Origin: Pseudomonas sp. 14P_8.1_Bac3 | GTDB taxonomy: Bacteria > Pseudomonadota > Gammaproteobacteria > Pseudomonadales > Pseudomonadaceae | DNA length: 64,000 nucleotides | Reading direction: 5' to 3' | NCBI RefSeq assembly: GCF_025466085.1 | Contig: NZ_JANLOD010000065.1 | Location: 1 to 64,000, forward strand | Shown here: positions 17,286 through 25,959 of the stretch, one piece after another | How positions within the stretch are numbered: the first letter of the stretch is position 1 | Layout of the letters: every line of letters starts with the position of its first letter | Program-made: the position numbers and the translations under genes | The notes under the pieces: model-generated | Told to the model about the DNA's origin: nothing | Databases searched by the model: none | Seen by the model: the letters and a program-made list of their open reading frames with translations, nothing else

Positions 17286-18023
17286 ATGTCGTTCATCCAC
17301 ACCAACCTGATCCATATTCTCGCCGCCGTCTGGTTCGTCGTTTGCTGGGGTGGCTACACTCGTTACGCCACGTGGAAAGGTCGCGACACCGCGTGCCTGG
17401 CCAGCGTGTTGCACCTGTATCGCGAAGACTGGATGCGCCGGATGCTGCTGCGGGACAACCGCATCGCCGACGCCAGCGTAGTCGGCAACCTGGAACGCAA
17501 CGCGTCGTTCTTCGCCTCCAGCACCCTGATCATCCTGGCCGGCATTCTTACCGTACTGGGCGCATCGGAAAGGGCGGTGTCGTTGCTGGCGGATATCCCG
17601 ATGGTGCAACAGGCTTCACAGGGCATGTCGGAGATCAAGTTGCTGTGCCTGGCGCTGGTATTTGTCTACGCGTTCTTCACGTTCAGCTGGTGCATGCGCC
17701 AGTACAACTTTGCCGCCATTCTGATCGGTTCGGCACCGATGGTGGGCGAGCGCCACGTCTCGGAGCAGGAACGTAAAGCTTTCGCGGCCCGGGCGGCACG
17801 GGTCATCTCGATGGCCGCCAACCAGTTCAACTTTGGCCTGCGTTCCTATTATTTCGGCATGACCATGCTGGCCTGGTTTGTCAGCCCGTGGTTGTTCATG
17901 TTGATGAGCGCCGGCGTGGTATTGGTGCTCTATCGCCGGGAATTTCATTCCGACGTTCTCGATGTGATGGTCTATACCCCTACAGAGGCACCCTTGCCCG
18001 AAGCCAACAAAGAGGCCGCTTGA
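17286..18023 (+). CDS. DUF599 family membrane protein
   Basis: A 245-aa protein with four predicted membrane helices (about residues 7-25, 75-95, 115-137 and 185-215). The CMRQYNFAAILIGSAP and NQFNFGLRSYYFGMTML stretches are typical of the DUF599 family, whose function is unknown. ATG at 17286 has AAGGA about 6 nt upstream; an in-frame start at 17184 falls inside the brnQ terminator. The stop overlaps the start of the next gene (TGATG), so it is co-translated with a MAPEG protein. Confidence 0.85.
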   Translation: MSFIHTNLIHILAAVWFVVCWGGYTRYATWKGRDTACLASVLHLYREDWMRRMLLRDNRIADASVVGNLERNASFFASSTLIILAGILTVLGASERAVSLLADIPMVQQASQGMSEIKLLCLALVFVYAFFTFSWCMRQYNFAAILIGSAPMVGERHVSEQERKAFAARAARVISMAANQFNFGLRSYYFGMTMLAWFVSPWLFMLMSAGVVLVLYRREFHSDVLDVMVYTPTEAPLPEANKEAA

Positions 18024-18424
18024 TGAGTATTCCGTTCTGGTGTGTGTTTATCAGTGCCTTGCTGGTTTACGTGGCCCGCATGCCGGTGGCCAAAGCCATG
18101 AAAGAGCAGGGTGGCTACGACAATCACTCGCCGCGACAGCAACAGGCGCAACTCACCGGTTTTGGCGCCCGTGCGTTGGCGGCGCATCAGAACTGTATCG
18201 AGGCATTCATTCTGTTTGCGGTAGGGGTGTTGATGGCCCACACCACGCAGACCGCGGGATGGCTGATTGACTCACTGGCGATCATCTTCGTGATCACGCG
18301 CGTCATTTACTTACTGTGCTATTGGGGCGATCTCGCCTGGCAGCGAAGTCTGGTCTGGTTAGTCGGGCTAGTGTGTTCATTGCTGCTCATGATTAGTCCG
18401 ACTTTTAGAACTATTTTGCTCTAA
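18023..18424 (+). CDS. MAPEG family membrane protein
   Basis: A 133-aa protein with about four hydrophobic segments. The early VYVARMPVAKAM segment, the central RALAAHQNCIEAFILFA and the RVIYLLCYW motif near the C-terminus match the MAPEG family (membrane-associated eicosanoid/glutathione metabolism proteins). The histidine/asparagine/glutamate cluster AHQNCIEAF is the family signature. Bacterial members are often glutathione-dependent, but the substrate cannot be read from sequence. It overlaps the DUF599 stop by one base and ends before a terminator. Confidence 0.88.
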   Translation: MSIPFWCVFISALLVYVARMPVAKAMKEQGGYDNHSPRQQQAQLTGFGARALAAHQNCIEAFILFAVGVLMAHTTQTAGWLIDSLAIIFVITRVIYLLCYWGDLAWQRSLVWLVGLVCSLLLMISPTFRTILL

Positions 18425-18443
18425 CGGGGAAATGACAGGCAAA

Positions 18444-18474
18444 AGAAAACCCGCACTTGGCGGGTTTTCTTTAA
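18444..18474. terminator. Bidirectional terminator
   Basis: AGAAAACCCGC and GCGGGTTTTCT form an 11-bp stem with a short loop; the T-rich arm ends in TTTTCTTTAAT on the forward strand and GTTTTCTTTTGCC on the reverse strand. It can stop both the MAPEG transcript and the convergent lipoprotein transcript. Confidence 0.85.
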
Positions 18475-18490
18475 TCACGCAAAAACCGAT

Positions 18491-18724
18491 TTAGTTTTTA
18501 GGTGCTTCTTTTGCAGCGGCTTCGTTCGATTCAGCCTGAGCTTTGGCAGCTTCGGCGTTTTCTTTCGCTGCGTCGTTCACTTTATCCTGAGCTTTGTTCA
18601 TGTCTTGCTGAGCTTGCTCAGCATGTTGGTTGGCATCTTGAGCTTTGTCCTCGGATTTTTTATCGCAGGCAGCGAGACCGAGGGAAGCGGTCAACATCAA
18701 GGCAATAGCTAAAGTCTTACGCAT
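18491..18724 (-). CDS. Small alanine-rich lipoprotein
   Basis: A 77-aa protein with a lipoprotein signal peptide and lipobox LAAC (Cys20). The mature part is almost entirely charged and alanine-rich (repeated KAQ, AKE and NEAA units) and should form one long helix or coiled coil. It should be lipid-anchored to the outer membrane or periplasmic face. I chose the ATG at 18724 because it begins the signal peptide and AAGGAGAAACACCCC gives a ribosome site; the longer frame to 18793 adds a non-signal N-terminus. Function unknown; Lpp-like or stress lipoproteins look similar. Confidence 0.82.
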   Translation of the reverse strand: MRKTLAIALMLTASLGLAACDKKSEDKAQDANQHAEQAQQDMNKAQDKVNDAAKENAEAAKAQAESNEAAAKEAPKN

Positions 18725-18882
18725 GGGGTGTTTCTCCTTATGGAAAATATCTACTGGCCTTTCGAGCACACCCATCAGGGTTAAGTTCCTCAATTCGTTC
18801 AGATATATAAGATTAATCCCACGGGAACTTTTACCGAATACGCCTAGTGCGATGTCCGAATACTAAGAAGAGTTTTTATCAA

Positions 18883-19359
18883 ATGGCCGAAAACCCCGTT
18901 TTTGAGCGTGCGACGCGATTTCTCTCGGCGCTGAGGCACTGTCAGGTACTCGGGCTGCGGGTTCATAGCGCCAGTCACGAAGGACTGACCGTTCTTCTGC
19001 CGTACAGCCCGCAAATTGTTGGCAACCCGCAAACCGGCGTGATCCACGGCGGCGCGCTGACCTCGCTGATGGACACGGCCTGTGGCATGGCCACTCTCTG
19101 CGTGTTGCCCGAATTCGAAGTCTGCCCGACCCTCGACCTGCGCATCGACTACATGCACGCCGCCGAGCCGCATAAAGATGTGTATGGCTTCGCCCAATGC
19201 TACCGGGTGACCACGGACGTGATCTTCGCCCGTGGTTTTGCCTATCAGGACGATCCGGAACAGCCCATCGCCCACGTCGTGGGCACTTTCATGCGCATGG
19301 GCAAGGCTGTCAAAGGCACCCAGGGTTTTGGTGGCGTGATTGCTGGAGCGGTGAAATGA
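18883..19359 (+). CDS. PaaI-family hotdog thioesterase (first of a pair)
   Basis: A 158-aa single hotdog domain. The motif GVIHGGALTSLMDTACGMA (about residues 59-77) is the PaaI/4HBT helix with the catalytic region. Members hydrolyse acyl-CoA or aryl-CoA thioesters; the substrate is unknown here. ATG at 18883 follows AAGAAGAG about 11 nt upstream. It overlaps the next gene, another hotdog protein, by 4 nt, suggesting a heteromeric or dual-substrate pair (inference). Confidence 0.88.
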   Translation: MAENPVFERATRFLSALRHCQVLGLRVHSASHEGLTVLLPYSPQIVGNPQTGVIHGGALTSLMDTACGMATLCVLPEFEVCPTLDLRIDYMHAAEPHKDVYGFAQCYRVTTDVIFARGFAYQDDPEQPIAHVVGTFMRMGKAVKGTQGFGGVIAGAVK

Positions 19360-19808
19360 CCGAGACCTTCAAGGAACAACTGCAACAGGCCCACGAGCAG
19401 GGCAACTACGCGTCGCTGTTGCACCTGATTCCCTACGCCAAGCTGATCGGGATTGAATGTTCGCGCGTCGGCGATGACCTGTTATTCCGCCTGCCGGCGA
19501 ACAAGGACAACATTGGTAACCCTTTACTCCCGGCGATTCATGGCGGCGTGATTGCTGGTTTCATGGAGCTGTCCGCCGCATTGCACTTGCTGATCCTCAC
19601 CGGCTCGCCAGGCGTGCCGAAGATCATCGACTTCTCGCTGGACTACCTGCGCGCCGGACATTTCCGCGACACCTGGGCCCGCTGTCAGGTGTGCCGTCAG
19701 GGGCGCCGAGTGGCGAACGTGGCCGTGACGGCGTGGCAAAGCACCGAAGCCGAGCCGATTGCCACGGCGCGCGCCCATTTCAAAATCGATGAGCCCTTGA
19801 AATCCTGA
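19356..19808 (+). CDS. PaaI-family hotdog thioesterase (second of a pair)
   Basis: A 150-aa hotdog protein with LPAIHGGVIAGFMELSAALHL (about residues 58-78) in the position of the PaaI active-site helix. The aspartate/glutamate position differs from the upstream copy (MEL instead of MDT), so the two are diverged paralogues rather than a recent duplication. The start overlaps the previous stop by 4 nt (ATGA). The last codons carry the -35 element of a likely heat-shock promoter for htpG. Confidence 0.85.
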   Translation: MTETFKEQLQQAHEQGNYASLLHLIPYAKLIGIECSRVGDDLLFRLPANKDNIGNPLLPAIHGGVIAGFMELSAALHLLILTGSPGVPKIIDFSLDYLRAGHFRDTWARCQVCRQGRRVANVAVTAWQSTEAEPIATARAHFKIDEPLKS

Positions 19809-19823
19809 TCTCAGCCCCCAACT
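19796..19823 (+). promoter_or_regulatory. Sigma-32-type (RpoH) promoter of htpG
   Basis: CTTGAAA (19796-19802) and CCCCAACT (19816-19823) are separated by 13 nt. This compares with the RpoH consensus CTTGAAA and CCCCATNT: the -35 is perfect and the -10 has one mismatch. It overlaps the thioesterase stop and lies 60-90 nt before htpG, a classic heat-shock gene. Confidence 0.75.
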
Positions 19824-19889
19824 TTGATGACAACCCGCCGCCGACCCTCAAGGTCGGGGCCACTGCCATCTGATTGGAGTTTGATGACC

Positions 19890-21794
19890 ATGAGTGTGGA
19901 AACTCAAAAGGAAACCCTGGGCTTCCAGACCGAGGTGAAGCAGCTGCTGCACCTCATGATCCATTCGCTGTATTCCAACAAGGAAATTTTCCTTCGCGAA
20001 TTGATCTCGAACGCCTCTGACGCTGTCGACAAATTACGCTTCGAAGCCCTGTCCAAGCCTGAGTTGCTGGAAGGTGGCGCCGAGCTGAAAATCCGTGTGA
20101 GCTTCGACAAGGACGCGAAAACCGTCACCCTCGAAGACAACGGTATCGGCATGAGCCGTGAAGACGCGATTACCCACCTGGGGACTATCGCCAAATCCGG
20201 TACTGCTGATTTCATGAAACACCTGACCGGCGATCAGAAAAAGGATTCGCACCTGATCGGTCAGTTCGGCGTCGGTTTCTACTCGGCCTTCATCGTTGCC
20301 GATAAAGTCGACGTGTTCAGCCGTCGTGCCGGCGCTGCCGCCAGTGAAGGCGTGCATTGGTCGTCCAAGGGCGAAGGCGATTTCGAAGTCGCGACCATTG
20401 AGAAAGCCGAGCGCGGCACTCGCATCGTCCTGCACCTGAAGTCCGGTGAAGACGAGTTTGCCGATGGTTGGCGTCTGCGCAACATCATCAAGAAGTACTC
20501 CGATCACATCGCTTTGCCGATCGAGTTGCCGAAAGAAGTGGCAGCCGCCGAAGGCGAAGAGAAACCGGCCGTTGAATGGGAAACCGTCAACCGTGCCAGC
20601 GCCCTGTGGACCCGTCCTCGCACCGAGATCAAGGACGAGGAATATCAGGAGTTCTACAAACATATTGCTCATGATTTCGAAAACCCGCTGAGCTGGAGCC
20701 ACAACAAGGTCGAAGGCAAGCTCGAGTACAGCTCGCTGCTTTATGTGCCAGCGCGTGCTCCGTTCGACCTGTACCAGCGCGAAGCGCCGAAAGGCCTGAA
20801 ACTGTACGTGCAGCGTGTGTTCGTCATGGACCAGGCCGAGTCGTTCCTGCCGCTGTACCTGCGCTTCATCAAAGGCGTGGTCGATTCCAATGACCTGTCG
20901 TTGAACGTGTCGCGGGAAATCCTGCAGAAAGACCCGATCATCGACTCCATGAAGTCGGCGTTGACCAAGCGCGTGCTGGATATGCTGGAAAAACTGGCGA
21001 AGAACGAGCCTGAGCAATACAAGGGCTTCTGGAAGAACTTCGGCCAGGTCATGAAGGAAGGCCCGGCAGAAGACTTCGCCAACAAGGAGAAAATCGCCGG
21101 CCTGCTGCGCTTTGCTTCCACCCAGGGCAGCGAAGGCGAACAAGACGTGGGTCTGGCCGATTACCTGGCACGCGCCAAGGAAGGTCAGGACAAGATTTAC
21201 TACCTGACCGGCGAGAAATTCGAAGCGGTCAAAAACAGCCCGCACCTGGAAGTCTTCCGCAAGAAAGGCATCGAAGTGCTGCTGCTGACCGACCGCATTG
21301 ACGAGTGGCTGATGAGCTACCTCAGCGACTTCGACGGCAAGAGCTTCGTCGACGTGGCGCGCGGTGACCTGGACCTGGGCAATCTGGACTCGGAAGAGGA
21401 CAAGAAAGCCGCGGAAGAAGTCGCCAAGTCCAAAGAGGGCTTGGTCGAGCGTCTGAAAACTGCATTGGGCGATTCCGTCGCCGAAGTGCGGGTATCGCAC
21501 CGTCTGACCGATTCCCCGGCGATCCTGGCCATCGGCGAACAGGACCTCGGTCTGCAAATGCGGCAGATCCTCGAAGCCAGCGGCCAGAAGGTCCCGGATT
21601 CGAAGCCGATCTTCGAGTTCAACCCGGCTCACCCGCTGATCGAGAAGCTCGACAACGAGCAAAGCGACGAACGCTTCGGCGACTTGTCACACATTCTCTT
21701 CGATCAGGCTGCCCTGGCAGCCGGCGACAGCCTGAAAGACCCGGCCGCGTATGTGCGCCGTCTCAACAAGCTGTTGGTTGAACTGTCGGTTTAA
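19890..21794 (+). CDS. htpG: Molecular chaperone HtpG (Hsp90)
   Basis: A 634-aa bacterial Hsp90. The GHKL ATPase domain shows LISNASDAVDKLR, the LEDNGIGM motif and IGQFGVGFYSAF, followed by the middle domain and the C-terminal dimerisation domain. The length matches other HtpG proteins. It assists folding of stress-labile client proteins in the cytoplasm. MSVETQKETLGF at 19890 is the start conserved in Pseudomonas; an ATG two codons upstream (19884) is also possible because GGAG at 19876-19879 sits between the ideal spacings. A sigma-32-type promoter precedes it. Confidence 0.97.
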   Translation: MSVETQKETLGFQTEVKQLLHLMIHSLYSNKEIFLRELISNASDAVDKLRFEALSKPELLEGGAELKIRVSFDKDAKTVTLEDNGIGMSREDAITHLGTIAKSGTADFMKHLTGDQKKDSHLIGQFGVGFYSAFIVADKVDVFSRRAGAAASEGVHWSSKGEGDFEVATIEKAERGTRIVLHLKSGEDEFADGWRLRNIIKKYSDHIALPIELPKEVAAAEGEEKPAVEWETVNRASALWTRPRTEIKDEEYQEFYKHIAHDFENPLSWSHNKVEGKLEYSSLLYVPARAPFDLYQREAPKGLKLYVQRVFVMDQAESFLPLYLRFIKGVVDSNDLSLNVSREILQKDPIIDSMKSALTKRVLDMLEKLAKNEPEQYKGFWKNFGQVMKEGPAEDFANKEKIAGLLRFASTQGSEGEQDVGLADYLARAKEGQDKIYYLTGEKFEAVKNSPHLEVFRKKGIEVLLLTDRIDEWLMSYLSDFDGKSFVDVARGDLDLGNLDSEEDKKAAEEVAKSKEGLVERLKTALGDSVAEVRVSHRLTDSPAILAIGEQDLGLQMRQILEASGQKVPDSKPIFEFNPAHPLIEKLDNEQSDERFGDLSHILFDQAALAAGDSLKDPAAYVRRLNKLLVELSV

Positions 21795-21805
21795 CTGCGC
21801 CGCAT

Positions 21806-21833
21806 AAAAAAACCCGCTTCGGCGGGTTTTTTT
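21806..21833. terminator. Bidirectional terminator after htpG
   Basis: A perfect 12-bp stem with seven A on one side and seven T on the other encloses CCCGC-TTCG-GCGGG. It can end htpG and the convergent pirin transcript. Confidence 0.92.
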
Positions 21834-21882
21834 CATTTTGGGTTTTTGCTTGGCATTCGCGGAGTCACTGACAGCGAAACAT

Positions 21883-22743
21883 TCAAGGCAATTCGATCCG
21901 CTCGTTTTCCCCTGGCACTTTCGGCCAATCCCCGGCCGCCCACTTGCGGCGCGCTTCATCGATCGCCGCCGGATCACTGGCCACAAAGTTCCAATTGATC
22001 CGTCGCGGTCCATCCAAAGGTGCACCGCCAAACAGCACCGCATGAGCATCACTCTCGGCAAACAGGGTCATTTCTTCCCCCGCAGGCAGCACCACCAATG
22101 CATGCGGTTCAATCGGCTCGCCATCGAGCTGCACATCGCCGCTCAAGACATACAGCGCCCGCTCTTCATGTTCGGTAGGAATCAGCAGCGTTGTCGCGGT
22201 TTTCAGGTTCAGTTCCGCGTACAGCGTAGGAGAAAGCACCGGCACTGGGGATTCCAGGCAAAAGCCTGACCCGGCAATCATCCGGATCTGCACTCCAAGG
22301 TTATCGCTGACCGGCAATGTCGCCGCCGGGTGATGACTGTAATGCCCCGGACCCTGCTCATGATCCTTCGGCGATGCCAGCCAGATCTGCAGGCCGTGCA
22401 GGGTGAATCCGCTGTCTTTCAAAGGCTCGGGTGTGCGCTCGACGTGGGCAATGGCGCTGCCTGCGGTCATCCAGCTGACGTCACCGGCTTCCACGACCTG
22501 ATCGGAACCGAGGCTGTCTTTGTGCTGGATTTTTCCTTCGAACAAGTAGGTGAGGGTCGACAGACCGATGTGCGGATGCTGACGAATATTCATGCCTTTG
22601 CCCGCGGGATAGCGGGTTTCAAGCATGTGGTCGAAAAACACGAAAGGCCCGACGCTGCGGCATTTGGCTGACGGCAATGGACGAAGAATCGGTTGGCCCT
22701 CGACATCTTCGGCACGAGGGCGGATCACAAGCGGAGAGTTCAT
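21883..22743 (-). CDS. Pirin family protein
   Basis: A 286-aa bicupin of the pirin family. The metal ligands His56, His58, His100 and Glu102 are all present (HPHIGLSTLTY and AHVERTP), matching the E. coli YhhW quercetinase-type site. Bacterial pirins include quercetin dioxygenases and redox-linked regulators; which applies here cannot be told. The start follows GGAAAG. It is followed, in the direction of transcription, by the htpG terminator, and preceded by an OsmC-type gene on the same strand. Confidence 0.93.
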   Translation of the reverse strand: MNSPLVIRPRAEDVEGQPILRPLPSAKCRSVGPFVFFDHMLETRYPAGKGMNIRQHPHIGLSTLTYLFEGKIQHKDSLGSDQVVEAGDVSWMTAGSAIAHVERTPEPLKDSGFTLHGLQIWLASPKDHEQGPGHYSHHPAATLPVSDNLGVQIRMIAGSGFCLESPVPVLSPTLYAELNLKTATTLLIPTEHEERALYVLSGDVQLDGEPIEPHALVVLPAGEEMTLFAESDAHAVLFGGAPLDGPRRINWNFVASDPAAIDEARRKWAAGDWPKVPGENERIELP

Positions 22744-22804
22744 GGTGCTTTCCAGGCTGAGCGGGTGACGCATGGAGCATAACCCGCTTGCCTGACCCTT
22801 GCCG

Positions 22805-23221
22805 CTATTGGCTGAAGGCGCCTTCGGACAGATGGGTTTCGATGCTGACGTCGGTGGTGGTCATCAGCTTGTGCACCGGGCAGCGGTCGGCCACACGGTG
22901 CAGTTCGTCGCGCTGGGCGTCGGTGAGCACTCCCTTGAGGGTCAACTTGACGTGCAGGGCGTATTTGCCTTTCTGCTCTTCACTGTTGTCGCGTTTGACC
23001 TCGACCGTGACACCGGTCAGCGGGATGTCTTTCTTCTTCGCATACATCTTCAGGGTCAGGGCCTTGCACGCGCCGAGTGCGGCGTCGAAGTAATCGTGTG
23101 GTCCGGGTGCAGAGCCTTCACCGCCCGCGGAGGTCGGCACATCGGCAAACAGTTCGTGCTCATCGATTTGTACGCTATGGCGAAAACCTTCGGCGGAAAC
23201 GGTATTGACGGTAACGGTCAT
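22805..23221 (-). CDS. OsmC/Ohr family peroxiredoxin-like protein
   Basis: A 138-aa OsmC-fold protein with the two conserved cysteines, Cys52 in AALGACKALTL and Cys114 in DRCPVHKL. These form the thiol centre that reduces organic hydroperoxides in OsmC/Ohr proteins. The start at 23221 follows GAGG and begins MTVTVNTVSAEGF. It lies 61 nt upstream of the pirin gene on the same strand, so the two may be co-transcribed as a redox-stress unit (inference). Confidence 0.9.
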   Translation of the reverse strand: MTVTVNTVSAEGFRHSVQIDEHELFADVPTSAGGEGSAPGPHDYFDAALGACKALTLKMYAKKKDIPLTGVTVEVKRDNSEEQKGKYALHVKLTLKGVLTDAQRDELHRVADRCPVHKLMTTTDVSIETHLSEGAFSQ

Positions 23222-23512
23222 GAGGAACCTCGGCAGTAGGAAAAGTCGGTGGGTCAAAAAAGACCTTGAAGTTATAGAGCATTCCTCCGGATACGCGTTC
23301 CACTTTCTTGTCGGAGAGGCTCCTGCTGTCCAGGATTCAATTCCTGTCGGTGCTGATTCGAACTTGCTGATTTTCGATACACCCATTGATCGAAGTAATT
23401 TGGCGTTTTGATATCACGTTTTGGTCTTACGCAAAATTTCTACGAGCCGATACCTTCCAGGAAAACCAGCTGCAGGTATGATGCAGCGCTTTTTTTGGAA
23501 GGAACCAAAGCA

Positions 23513-25138
23513 ATGAGTATCAGAAGTCTCAATATTGCGCCGCGTGCGGGCCTGGGTTTTGGCTTGCTGGCATTGATGGTGTCCGGGTTGGGGGCGTTCG
23601 CCCTGCTGCAAATGTCCAACATGCGGGCTCAGTCCGATCAGGTCGACGACAACTGGCTGCCCAGCGTGATGGCGGTCGGTGAAATGAGTCAGGACATGCT
23701 GCGGCTGCGGGCCTTGACCATGCGCCTTTTGCTCAACCGCGATCCGCAGGCGCTGGAGCAAAATGTCGGCAAACTCAACGAACTCAAGAGTGTGCTCAAC
23801 GAAGCGCAGCAGCGCTACGACCGCCTGATCGTGCTGCCGGAGGAGCGTGTGCTGTTTGACCGCTTCAAGGCCTCCGAGCAGAAGTACCTGCAATTTCAAA
23901 GTCAGGTGATGAGCCTTTCCGCTCAGGGACGAGTGGACGCCGCGGCGGTGATTCTCAATGGTGAGATGAATCCGCTGGCCGATGACATCACCGTAACCCT
24001 TAAGGCGTTGGTGGAACTGAACAAGCACAACGCCAATCTCGCCACCGAGGCGGGGCGCCTGGTGTTCAGCCATTCCCGCATTTGGGTGGGGGTGATGGTC
24101 GCGGCGGCGGCGCTGCTGACCATCGGCCTGGCGCTACTGCTGACCCGTAGCATCGTCTTGCCGCTCTCGCAATCGTTGAAAGTGGCCGAGGGCGTGGCGG
24201 GTGGTGATCTGACCGGTGAGATCAGCATCATTGGCAAGGACGAGCCGGCGCGCCTGCTGCAGGCGCTCAAAAGTATGCAGCAGAATCTGCGCGACACCAT
24301 TCGGCGTATTTCCGACTCATCCAGCCAACTGGCCTCGGCCTCGGAAGAACTCAGTTGCGTGACCGAAGACGCGACCCGTGGCCTGCATCAACAGAGCCTG
24401 GAAATCGATCAGGCGGCAACGGCGGTCAATCAGATGACGGCGGCGGTGGAAGAGGTCGCGAGCAATGCGGTCGCCACCTCCGAAGCGTCCTGTGAGTCCG
24501 ACCGGATCGCCCAACATGGCCGCGAGCAGGTGCATCAGACGGTCGTGTCGATTGAGGCCCTGGCCGACGACGTCACCGCCAATGCCTTGCAGGTCGAGGA
24601 ACTTGCGCAGAAGGTCTATGGCATCAGCAAGGTGCTGGACGTAATTCGTTCGATCGCCGAACAGACCAATCTGCTGGCGTTGAATGCGGCGATTGAAGCA
24701 GCGCGGGCCGGGGAGGCCGGGCGCGGTTTTGCGGTGGTGGCCGACGAAGTGCGGGCCCTGGCACACCGGACGCAGCAGTCGACCCGGGAAATCGAACAGA
24801 TGATTTCAGGCATTCAGCAAGGCACCGACGCTGCGGTTAGCTCGATGCAACAGAGTAATGTGCGCGCGCGCTCAACGCTTGATGTGGCGAAAACCGCCGG
24901 TGTCGCGCTGGAGGAAATTGCGTCGGCGTTCACCTTGATCAACGAGCGTAACCTGGTCATTGCCAGTGCTTCGGAGGAGCAGGCCGCGGTGGCGCGGGAA
25001 GTGGATCGTAACCTGATGAACATCCGCGACCTGGCGCTGCAGACCTCGGCGGGCGCGAACCAGACCAGTGCAGCGAGCCAGGAGCTGTCGCGGCTGGCGG
25101 TGGACCTGAACACGATGGTGGCGCGGTTTTCGGTCTGA
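23513..25138 (+). CDS. Methyl-accepting chemotaxis protein
   Basis: A 541-aa transmembrane chemoreceptor. TM1 is about residues 13-33, a four-helix-bundle periplasmic sensor domain covers about 35-188, TM2 about 190-211, HAMP about 212-265, and then the cytoplasmic signalling domain. The hairpin tip EQTNLLALNAAIEAARAGE is the CheA/CheW interaction site. There is no C-terminal CheR/CheB-tethering pentapeptide. The start is ATG 23513 after GGAAGGAACC; the longer frame from 23408 would put about 35 extra residues before TM1. The ligand is unknown; four-helix-bundle receptors often sense small amino or organic acids. Confidence 0.95.
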   Translation: MSIRSLNIAPRAGLGFGLLALMVSGLGAFALLQMSNMRAQSDQVDDNWLPSVMAVGEMSQDMLRLRALTMRLLLNRDPQALEQNVGKLNELKSVLNEAQQRYDRLIVLPEERVLFDRFKASEQKYLQFQSQVMSLSAQGRVDAAAVILNGEMNPLADDITVTLKALVELNKHNANLATEAGRLVFSHSRIWVGVMVAAAALLTIGLALLLTRSIVLPLSQSLKVAEGVAGGDLTGEISIIGKDEPARLLQALKSMQQNLRDTIRRISDSSSQLASASEELSCVTEDATRGLHQQSLEIDQAATAVNQMTAAVEEVASNAVATSEASCESDRIAQHGREQVHQTVVSIEALADDVTANALQVEELAQKVYGISKVLDVIRSIAEQTNLLALNAAIEAARAGEAGRGFAVVADEVRALAHRTQQSTREIEQMISGIQQGTDAAVSSMQQSNVRARSTLDVAKTAGVALEEIASAFTLINERNLVIASASEEQAAVAREVDRNLMNIRDLALQTSAGANQTSAASQELSRLAVDLNTMVARFSV

Positions 25139-25192
25139 TTCGCCAGTAACCTTGCACCACAGGTTCTGCGTTTTATCCGGATTTTTTCAAGG

Positions 25193-25220
25193 TGAAAAAA
25201 AGCCCCGCAATCGCGGGGCT
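25193..25220 (-). terminator. Terminator of the purMN-DUF3108 operon
   Basis: Read on the reverse strand, AGCCCCGC and GCGGGGCT form an 8-bp stem with a 4-nt loop, followed by seven T. The forward side is not T-rich, so it mainly serves the leftward operon. Confidence 0.87.
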
Positions 25221-25237
25221 TCCTGTGTCGATCCTGA

Positions 25238-25951
25238 TCAGCTGCCTTTGACAGCCTTGCCGTTGACCTTGCCGTCGAGGAGCATGATGTTGTACTCCTT
25301 GCCGTCGGTTTCGACCTGTTGCAGGCGGACCAGCAGGTAATCCCAGTCCTTGGCGAACCACAGCACGGTGGTGCGCTTGCTTTGTGTCGGGTCGCGCACG
25401 CGCTCGACCTTGATCGCGTCGATCTGGCCGGCCTTGGTGTCGACTTTTTCCGAACCCAGCACGCGGAAGTCATAGGTATCGACTTCGCCATCATCGACCA
25501 CCTGATAGCTCATGCTTTTCTTGCCGGCGGCGACGTCGTGTTGCAGGGCCAGCTGGTAAGTGGATTTATCGACCATGCCCCGGTTGAGCGGGATCTTGAC
25601 CGCATCACCGCGATCGGTGCCGGTGACCATCTTGGTGGTCCAGTCGAAATCCAGGTCAGCCTTCTTGGCTTTGCCCAGGCCACCACGTTCGAAGTGGTAG
25701 GACTGGGGCAACAGGGTGTCCTTGTCCAGGGTCAGGGTGCTTTCTTCGGTCAGGCTGGCGATCATCATCGAGGCCTTGAAGCTGAGCTTCCAGACGCCGT
25801 TGGCTTCCTTGGTCAGGCTACGCTCGGCGGTGCCGCTCATGGGCAACTGCTTCCAGTCGGCGGTGTAGCTGGCGGAGAAGGGTTGAAGTTCCGCTGCCTG
25901 CGCGAATGGCAGGGCAAGCAGAGCGCAAGCGAAGAGCAGGGCGCGACGCAT
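25238..25951 (-). CDS. DUF3108 secreted protein
   Basis: A 237-aa protein with a clear Sec signal peptide (MRRALLFACALLALPFAQA, cleavage after AQA). The mature part has alternating beta-type segments, including YTADWKQLPMSGTAERSL, typical of DUF3108, a periplasmic or outer-membrane family of unknown function. The start follows TAGGAGA. It begins 8 nt after the purN stop, so it is the third gene of a purM-purN-DUF3108 operon, a linkage that I recall as common in Pseudomonas and relatives. Confidence 0.9.
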   Translation of the reverse strand: MRRALLFACALLALPFAQAAELQPFSASYTADWKQLPMSGTAERSLTKEANGVWKLSFKASMMIASLTEESTLTLDKDTLLPQSYHFERGGLGKAKKADLDFDWTTKMVTGTDRGDAVKIPLNRGMVDKSTYQLALQHDVAAGKKSMSYQVVDDGEVDTYDFRVLGSEKVDTKAGQIDAIKVERVRDPTQSKRTTVLWFAKDWDYLLVRLQQVETDGKEYNIMLLDGKVNGKAVKGS

Positions 25952-25959
25952 AAAATCTC

